Source: JAKLKS01 sp964370855
Lineage (GTDB): Bacteria > Planctomycetota > JAJSAM01 > JAKLKS01
NCBI GenBank assembly: GCA_964370855.1
Contig: CAYJMF010000064.1
Coordinates: 1 to 28,391, forward strand
Length of the DNA stretch: 28,391 nt
Direction of reading: 5' to 3'
Under the pieces are notes generated by a model. That model saw only the letters and a list, made by a program, of their open reading frames with translations. It made no database searches and was not told the origin of the DNA. Each line of letters begins with the position of its first letter. Position 1 is the first letter of the stretch. The translations under genes and the position numbers were made by a program. Of the stretch, positions 23,741 through 28,391 are shown in pieces.

Positions 23741-25117
23741 CTACTCCTCCTCCGCGCCAGGTGCCCCGCCCTTCGTCGCGAGCCAGCGTCTCCGCGCCTG
23801 CTCGAGGAAGGTCGGTGTCCTTCCCGGCCCGCTCCCGGCGAGGAGCTGTTCGAACCCGGGCATGAAGGCGTACTTCCGGGCGTGGTCCCGACGGATCTCC
23901 GCCACGAGCGCTTCCCAGGCAGGAACCTGGCCGGCACGGCGGTAGCAGGTTCGGACGTTCTCCAGGTACCCGAGGGCCAGGTCGTAGGACCGGCTCGACT
24001 TCCGGACGAGGATGCGCAGGGCCAACTGCCGGTATAGGCGTGCCGCGAGTTCGGGGCGGGCCCTCTCCACCTTCACCGCGGCCGCCTCCGCGATGTGTTC
24101 GGGGAGGTCCTCCAGGTCCCGGGCCGATGCGGCCTCGAGTCGCCGGGTGACCAGCCCCGTCGCCTTCATCTCCAACAGGAAGTCGACGGCGGCGTACAGG
24201 GAGTCGGCCAGGGAGGCCGCCTCCACCGCCTTCCCTCGCCAGGCCTTGCGCTCGGCCTTCGGGACGAATCTCATCAGGGCGGCGTAGGTGAAGGACGCCG
24301 GCAGCGCGACGAACTCCGCCCAGGCTGCATGGAGGGCCTCCTCTCCCCGTCCGAGATCCTGGAGAAGCGTGAGGCGGAGGGCGGTGAGATCGCCGGCGCC
24401 CGCACGGTCAAGGGCGTCTTCCCCCGTCAGGGCGAGGCCGCGGTCCACCCAGGCGAGGGCCTCCTCAGGGCGGTGCTTCCGGCGGAGGATCCGCGCCAAT
24501 CGCTCGCAGTCGTCCGGGGAGGGGCTCACCAGGCCGCAGAGGGCGACGTAGGCGTCCACGTCGCCGCGCCGCTCGTGGATCGCCCGGAGGAAGTCGCCCC
24601 AGCGCCGGCGGTCGTAGTCTCTCCTCGGGTTCGCCGGTGAACCCCCGCCGATAGGAGCGCCCGCGGCCTCGAACCGCTCCCGCACCCGGCTCTCGAAGGC
24701 GGCCAGGCCCTTCCTGTCCAGCGACTCCGCGAACCTCTTCTCCATGCTATGGCAGTAGCCGTAGGGGTCCTCGTCCACCCACCGGAGTATCCGGTCGGCG
24801 GTTTCCATGGGATCGGCCCGCGCGGCCACGCGGGCCCGGATCCACAGGGCGTGGAGGTCCTCCACGAAGGTCCCGTACACGTTCCCCGAGTCGTGGACCG
24901 CGTCGGCCTTCTCATAGCAGCCAGCGAGGAAGATCTCGAAGAGGGCGGCGGCCCGGGGCGCGTCGGACTTCGCGAGCGCCACGATGCGCGCGGCGACCCT
25001 CTCCAGCTCCTCGACGAGGTCGTCGGCGCCGCGCCAGTGGACGAAGGCCCCCGGACGCAGGGAGGCCTCGATGTCTGCTTCGAGTGGATCGCGGTCGCGG
25101 GGGGATCGAGGGGGCAT
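23741..25117 (-). CDS. DUF6880-like helical repeat protein
   Basis: A 458-residue soluble protein. The N-terminal sequence (LRPGAFVHWRGADDLVEELE, then FLAGCYEKADAVHDSGN and DEDPYGYCHSMEKRF) resembles from memory the DUF6880 family, often described beside SWIM zinc-finger proteins. The rest is TPR-like helical pairs (EALAWVDRGLALTGEDALDR, RPELAARLYRQLALRIL). The ATG at 25117 is preferred over in-frame GTG 25192 and ATG 25168, because the extra N-terminal residues look non-conserved and no candidate has a clear SD. It is divergent from the PRiA4-like gene. Molecular function is not known to me. Confidence 0.7.
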   Translation of the reverse strand: MPPRSPRDRDPLEADIEASLRPGAFVHWRGADDLVEELERVAARIVALAKSDAPRAAALFEIFLAGCYEKADAVHDSGNVYGTFVEDLHALWIRARVAARADPMETADRILRWVDEDPYGYCHSMEKRFAESLDRKGLAAFESRVRERFEAAGAPIGGGSPANPRRDYDRRRWGDFLRAIHERRGDVDAYVALCGLVSPSPDDCERLARILRRKHRPEEALAWVDRGLALTGEDALDRAGAGDLTALRLTLLQDLGRGEEALHAAWAEFVALPASFTYAALMRFVPKAERKAWRGKAVEAASLADSLYAAVDFLLEMKATGLVTRRLEAASARDLEDLPEHIAEAAAVKVERARPELAARLYRQLALRILVRKSSRSYDLALGYLENVRTCYRRAGQVPAWEALVAEIRRDHARKYAFMPGFEQLLAGSGPGRTPTFLEQARRRWLATKGGAPGAEEE

Positions 25118-25236
25118 GGCTTTGAGGCCATCATCCCGTCCGCCGTCGGGGGTGCCAAGCCGCATCCCGGTCCGCGAGGTCTTGCCCGGCACCTCCGGAA
25201 GCGGGTATCACGGGCGTTCGATCGGAGGAGGCTCCC

Positions 25237-25728
25237 GTGCCCGCCGATCCCCGTTTGTTCACCCTGGAGGCCTTCCTCGTAGGGGGCCCCGTCGAGGAGT
25301 CGTTCAGGAAGCGGAACCCGGTGGTCTCCCGGACCATCGAGATCCGGGCGGGGCAGACCCTGGAGGAACTCCACGAGGCGCTCTTCGCCGCCTTCGACCG
25401 GTGGGACCACCACTACTACGAGTTCCAGGTGGGGGGGAAGGGCCCCATGGATCTGAAGTCGCGGCGGTACACCATCCACCCGGCCGACGAGGGGGCAGGA
25501 GTGCTGCCGGCGGAGTCGGGCCTCGTCTCCCGAACGTCCGTCGGCTCCCTCGGGCTGAAGGTGGGCGACGCCTTCGGCTACTGGTTCGACTTCGGCGACG
25601 ACTGGTGGCACCAGGTGAACGTGAAGGCCATCGCCGCGCGATCTCCCCGCGGGCGCTTCCCGCGGCCGACGGCCCGGGTGGGGGAGAGCCCGCCCCAGTA
25701 TCCGGAGGAGGACGAGGATGAAGGGTGA
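25237..25728 (+). CDS. PRiA4 ORF-3 / IS1096 TnpR-like family protein
   Basis: A 163-residue protein. The family hallmarks are present: an N-terminal strand with VSRTIEIRAGQTLEELHEAL, an aromatic HHYYEFQVGG turn, and the GYWFDFGDDWWHQVNV signature. Family members occur on plasmids and in insertion-element annotations, but the name passenger protein is historical and recombinase activity has not been shown. The start is GTG 25237 with GGAGGAGG 5 nt upstream. The last 11 nt overlap the next gene, so the two are coupled. The acidic tail (EEDEDEG) supplies the next gene's SD region. Confidence 0.85.
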   Translation: MPADPRLFTLEAFLVGGPVEESFRKRNPVVSRTIEIRAGQTLEELHEALFAAFDRWDHHYYEFQVGGKGPMDLKSRRYTIHPADEGAGVLPAESGLVSRTSVGSLGLKVGDAFGYWFDFGDDWWHQVNVKAIAARSPRGRFPRPTARVGESPPQYPEEDEDEG

Positions 25729-26419
25729 GGCCGATCGTCGCCGCGTGCCCGTGGAGGCCGGACGGGAAGCCGCCGGGGAGGATGGTCCCGCGAAGACCGC
25801 CTGGGGGCCCTACCTCCTCGCCCTGAAGCCGAGCGAGGGATCCCAGGTGCTCTTCAGCGTGCTCGAGGGGCATCCCGAGCTTCTCCCCGGGGCGGAGTCC
25901 TTCGCCCGGCGGCTCCTGTCGGAGGGGAAGTTCGAGGGGATCGCCGGGAGCGTGGTCGCGGCCCTCTCGGCCCTATCGCCGGAGGACTCATGGAGGGCGG
26001 CCGGGCGGAGGGAGTTCGGCTACGTCGAGCCCGTGGAGGCCGCCACGGAGGTCCTCGAGGGGGCCATGGCCCCGTTCCACGAGCAGCTGGGGTGCTTCCT
26101 GAGGGCGGGGCTTCCCGACCGTGCGCGGCAGGTCCTGATGGGGATCGTCCTCGGCCTCTACCGGGCATCCAGCGGAGGGAACTGCCCCCTCCTCGAGCAT
26201 GCTCCCGACTTCGCGGTGGAGTCGGCGGGGTGGGCGCTTGAGGTGTGGGGACTCTACTCGGGGAGGGAAGGGCGGGGCCGGCGGTCCCGGAAGCGCAGGG
26301 AGGCCGCATCGCCGCTGCCCGTGGATTTCGTCGAGACCTGCGTACCGGGGTGGCGGACGTTCCTGCTTCCTCGGGGAGGGAACAAGCGCGCCGGTCCAGG
26401 GGGGACCGCTCCGGGGTGA
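25718..26419 (+). CDS. Hypothetical helical protein coupled to the PRiA4-like gene
   Basis: A 233-residue protein with no signal peptide or membrane segment. Residues 28-185 are amphipathic helices (LLALKPSEGSQVLFSVLEGH, then EAATEVLEGAMAPFHEQLG and DRARQVLMGIVLGLYRASS), resembling an all-alpha repeat domain. The final 50 are basic and Pro/Gly-rich. The ATG overlaps the upstream stop by 11 nt, with GAGGACGAGG as SD. Tight coupling suggests the two products act together, and the divergent DUF6880-like gene may belong to the same unit. I do not recognise the family. Confidence 0.65.
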   Translation: MKGEADRRRVPVEAGREAAGEDGPAKTAWGPYLLALKPSEGSQVLFSVLEGHPELLPGAESFARRLLSEGKFEGIAGSVVAALSALSPEDSWRAAGRREFGYVEPVEAATEVLEGAMAPFHEQLGCFLRAGLPDRARQVLMGIVLGLYRASSGGNCPLLEHAPDFAVESAGWALEVWGLYSGREGRGRRSRKRREAASPLPVDFVETCVPGWRTFLLPRGGNKRAGPGGTAPG

Positions 26420-26873
26420 TCCGCAACAGGCAGCAGAAGGAGGCCCGGACTCCATCACAAGAGATTGGTGACGGGCATCACGTCCGGCATCCAGCCGAAG
26501 GGCCACCGTGGATTCCCTGCGGTAGGCTCCAGATGTCGGTGAAGGGCCGCTGAACACAGGCAGCGGTTCCTCCTCGCCGGGGTGGCGATCCGCCTCGGCA
26601 GGGGGGACGGTCTGTGGTCAACGGCCCTTTTCGATTCCGGGGCGGCTTCGAGGCCCTCGGGGGGGGTGTGGGGGCCCCGGGGGTGAACGGGGCCGGCCCG
26701 GAGGACGGGAGGCTTGTGGGAAATTCTCGGATTCCCGCGACAGATCCGTGGATCTCGAGCGTTCTCCCCCTGGTGGGGCGCATCGGGCGTGCCGCCAGGG
26801 AGGCGAGCCAAGGGGCAGAGGTGGCTACCGAGGGTGTCTGGTTACCGGGCACCGGCGGGGTCGAGGGAGGGCG
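26420..26873. other. 454-nt spacer without a convincing gene
   Basis: Open frames here are Pro/Arg-rich in all phases and lack SDs. The segment contains GC-rich self-complementary runs around 26640-26710 (for example GGGGCCCC/GGGGCC stretches), but nothing that clearly is a terminator or RNA gene. The promoter of the sigma-like gene should lie at its right end; I cannot pick a hexamer. Confidence 0.4.
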
Positions 26874-26876
26874 ATG

Positions 26877-27518
26877 ATGGAACCGCAGATGACCCCGCAT
26901 ATGGAACAGCAGCGGGCGAACAGGCAGGACCCCGATATGGGGGCCCTCCTCAGCATCGCCCGCACTGCAGCAGGGACGTGGTCATGGTTGGCACCCCTGG
27001 GGGGAGAGGAATGGACTCAGGAGGACATCGACAGGGGGGTTTCGATCGCGTACGAGATCTCACAGAGTGAGGCCTTCCTCGCGAAGTTCCCTGACGGCCT
27101 GAACGGAAACGGATCCCGCACCTACCTCCTGACGTCGGTCAGGAACCGGCTACTCCGTGACAGGAAGAGGAACTCCAGGCTTGAGATCCTCGGAGACATC
27201 GCCCCGGACGGCCTGCCGGCAACTCGAAACGGAGCTCCGCGGCTTCTCGCGTCCGACGCGCACGCTCTGGCCGAGAGAGTCCGGTCGATGCTGGACGACG
27301 AGGCGTTGGCAGACCTGCGCCGGCGCCTCGAAGGAGAGCGGGGAGGCCGAAAGGGCAGGGGTACCCCCCGTCATCCTGGAGGGCCGTCCACGCGTACCCA
27401 GGACCGGCACTGGAGGGAGGAGAAAGCGGCGCTACTCAAGGTGTGGGTTGGGGAGGGCCTCGGCTGGGAGGAGATGGAGGATGTCCTGGCCTCCCTCCAT
27501 GCCATCTTGGAAATTTGA
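26877..27518 (+). CDS. Protein with sigma region-2-like sequence, no clear region 4
   Basis: About 213 residues. Two adjacent ATGs (26874 and 26877) follow GGGAGGG; the second has the better 6-nt spacing. Residues 35-105 resemble sigma region 2, with WTQEDIDRGVSIAYEISQS and the YLLTSVRNRLLRDRKRN block that in ECF factors contacts the -10 element. The expected region 4 helix-turn-helix is not evident: after a basic, low-complexity Arg/Gly linker comes a short acidic helical end (WVGEGLGWEEMEDVLASL). It may be a highly divergent sigma factor, one with an altered 3' half, or a sigma-like binding protein. Confidence 0.5.
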   Translation: MEPQMTPHMEQQRANRQDPDMGALLSIARTAAGTWSWLAPLGGEEWTQEDIDRGVSIAYEISQSEAFLAKFPDGLNGNGSRTYLLTSVRNRLLRDRKRNSRLEILGDIAPDGLPATRNGAPRLLASDAHALAERVRSMLDDEALADLRRRLEGERGGRKGRGTPRHPGGPSTRTQDRHWREEKAALLKVWVGEGLGWEEMEDVLASLHAILEI

Positions 27519-27599
27519 GATCGATCATGCTTTTCCAGAATCCATGGCGAAGAATCGACCCCTCGTGACTCTGTTCTTATAGGGGGCGATGATCGGGCC

Positions 27600-27745
27600 C
27601 CTCCAAGGACGAATGGCAAGGGACGTGCCGCCGAGGCTTAGGGCCCCGGCGGAAGGGACGAAAGACGATGGACCGGCCCCCGGGGTAGGTGCATGGGGAC
27701 CGGTGGAGTCAATCGGTATGCAGACTCGCTGCGCATCATGCCAGC
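27600..27745 (+). ncRNA. Structured leader candidate
   Basis: Two stems can be drawn by eye: CCGCCG (27628-27633) with CGGCGG (27647-27652), extended inside by GGC/GCC, and CCGGCCCC (27673-27680) with GGGG-A-CCGG (27695-27703). The single-stranded link between them carries AAGGGACGAAAGACGAUGG. The element ends about 57 nt before the start of the membrane helical-repeat protein. The string GGTAGGTGCATGGGGACC recalls the 3' helix of c-di-GMP-I riboswitches, but the other conserved parts do not line up. Treat it as an unclassified structure. Confidence 0.25.
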
Positions 27746-27760
27746 GATGAGGAGGCGTCC

Positions 27761-28270
27761 ATGTTCCGTTCCCTGCGTCGGGTGTTCGTGTGGTCCTGCC
27801 AGCACGGGTTCACCATCCTCGCGGTGTTCCTCGTGGTGGGGTACGGGACGACCTTCCTGAAGCCCGGGCCCGCCCAGGCGGACGAGGCGGTAGACGACCT
27901 CAAGAAGGTGGCCCTCAGCGATGCGGCGCTGAGCCAGAGGCTCATGGCCGTGGAGGCGCTGAAGGAGAAGGGCAGCAACGTGGCCATTGACGCCCTTGCC
28001 GACATCGCCGAAAACGGGGACCTCAAGATCGCCATCGCTGCTTGCGCCCAGCTCGGGCGCGTCAAGACGTCGGGTTCCAAGGGGGAACTCAAGACCCTTC
28101 TGGAGAAGTCGACCCTCGGCGTCCATGTGCGGACCGCCGCCGCGAGCGCAATCGCTGAGCATTGGAAGGACTCCGGCGACATGAGCTACCTCGAGGGCAA
28201 GTGCGAGTCCAACGACGCCCTCAAAGCCCATTTTGCCGAGATCAAGAAGCGGGTCTACAAGTCCGAGTAG
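27761..28270 (+). CDS. Small membrane-anchored HEAT-like repeat protein
   Basis: A 169-residue protein. ATG 27761 has GAGGAGG 6 nt upstream; the longer open frame has no support. Residues 14-33 are a hydrophobic anchor or signal segment after a basic start (FRSLRRVFVW), possibly cleaved near AQADEA. Residues 43-165 are three or four helical pairs of HEAT type (SQRLMAVEALKEKGSNVAID, then LKIAIAACAQLGRV and HVRTAAASAIAEHW). The composition is similar in idea to the outer part of the anti-sigma factor at 993-2612. Codon use is less extreme than in the surrounding genes. Likely periplasmic, acting by protein binding; no partner is identified. Confidence 0.8.
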   Translation: MFRSLRRVFVWSCQHGFTILAVFLVVGYGTTFLKPGPAQADEAVDDLKKVALSDAALSQRLMAVEALKEKGSNVAIDALADIAENGDLKIAIAACAQLGRVKTSGSKGELKTLLEKSTLGVHVRTAAASAIAEHWKDSGDMSYLEGKCESNDALKAHFAEIKKRVYKSE

Positions 28271-28293
28271 CCGCGGGAATCGGGAGATTGAAA

Positions 28294-28353
28294 ATGAGAC
28301 TGCACCGGACACTTGGGTTCATGGGGACGTTACTGGCATCGCCGTCAAGTTAG
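28294..28353 (+). pseudogene. Nineteen-residue signal-peptide-like ORF
   Basis: An ATG with GGGAGA 7 nt upstream encodes MRLHRTLGFMGTLLASPSS and then stops. The basic-then-hydrophobic pattern is that of a signal peptide without its mature protein. It lies 23 nt after the helical-repeat gene, so it could be the start of a following exported protein broken by a frameshift, or a real micropeptide. The window ends 38 nt later. Confidence 0.3.
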
Positions 28354-28391
28354 CCGGGCCCCTTTCGGGTGAGGGGTGAGATCGTCGGTGC

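Noticed and set aside
27600..27745. Bona fide c-di-GMP-I (GEMM) riboswitch
   Set aside because: Only one short segment resembles the consensus; the GGCAAACC and GACGCAAAGCC elements are not aligned correctly.
1..28391. CRISPR array or restriction/defence cassette
   Set aside because: No regularly spaced direct repeats and no nuclease, methylase or helicase motifs were seen.

Overview
The window is very GC-rich with strong G/C third positions, SD-type and apparently leaderless gene starts, GTG/TTG starts, and a gene content rich in carboxypeptidase-regulatory-like (CarboxypepD_reg) Ig-fold repeats, WD40 propellers, HEAT repeats, SUMF1/FGE-like domains and ECF sigma/anti-sigma pairs. That mix is most familiar from Planctomycetota or a related soil or groundwater lineage known from metagenomes. 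This is inference from gene style; there is no marker gene here. Two poly-C/poly-G tracts (362-414 and 8861-8929) and ten Ns (8930-8939) indicate a draft scaffold, so linkage across 8930 is only as good as the scaffolding.

Layout. 1-698: no convincing gene. 699-914: small four-cysteine protein. 917-994: near-perfect 35-bp-arm inverted repeat between convergent genes. 993-4432 (minus): operon of a membrane zinc-ribbon/SUMF1-like protein, an ECF sigma factor and an anti-sigma factor whose outer part is a HEAT-repeat domain. 4539-4613: tRNA-Thr(CGT). 4723-8836: mobile-element-like block with a tyrosine recombinase directly 3' of the tRNA, an excisionase-type HTH protein convergent with it, a 3' fragment of a tRNA-Glu (about 6692-6741) that looks like a displaced attachment site, and small orphan proteins. 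8861-8939: assembly artefact and gap. 8941-9334: a small possible ORF preceded on the minus strand by several hairpins, two of which are mutually exclusive and would hide or expose an SD-like sequence.

9549-23321 is an envelope/surface block: four large exported or membrane-anchored proteins built of CarboxypepD_reg-like repeats (one with about 13 repeats, one carrying a frameshift), an exported hypothetical protein, and an exported WD40 protein of about 13-14 blades. The genes alternate in orientation with very short spacers. 23741-26419: a DUF6880-like helical protein divergent from a PRiA4 ORF-3-like/helical pair. 26877-28353: a protein with sigma region-2-like sequence, a structured leader candidate, a small membrane-anchored helical-repeat protein and a very short signal-peptide-like ORF.

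The most unusual observations are: (i) TANNNT -10-like boxes exactly 6-7 nt upstream of four starts that lack a good SD, suggesting leaderless transcription; (ii) the mutually exclusive hairpins at 9173-9334; (iii) two tRNA-associated attachment signatures, one intact gene and one 3' fragment, flanking the recombinase; and (iv) the anti-sigma/HEAT plus SUMF1-like operon. I saw no defence system, CRISPR array or biosynthetic cluster.
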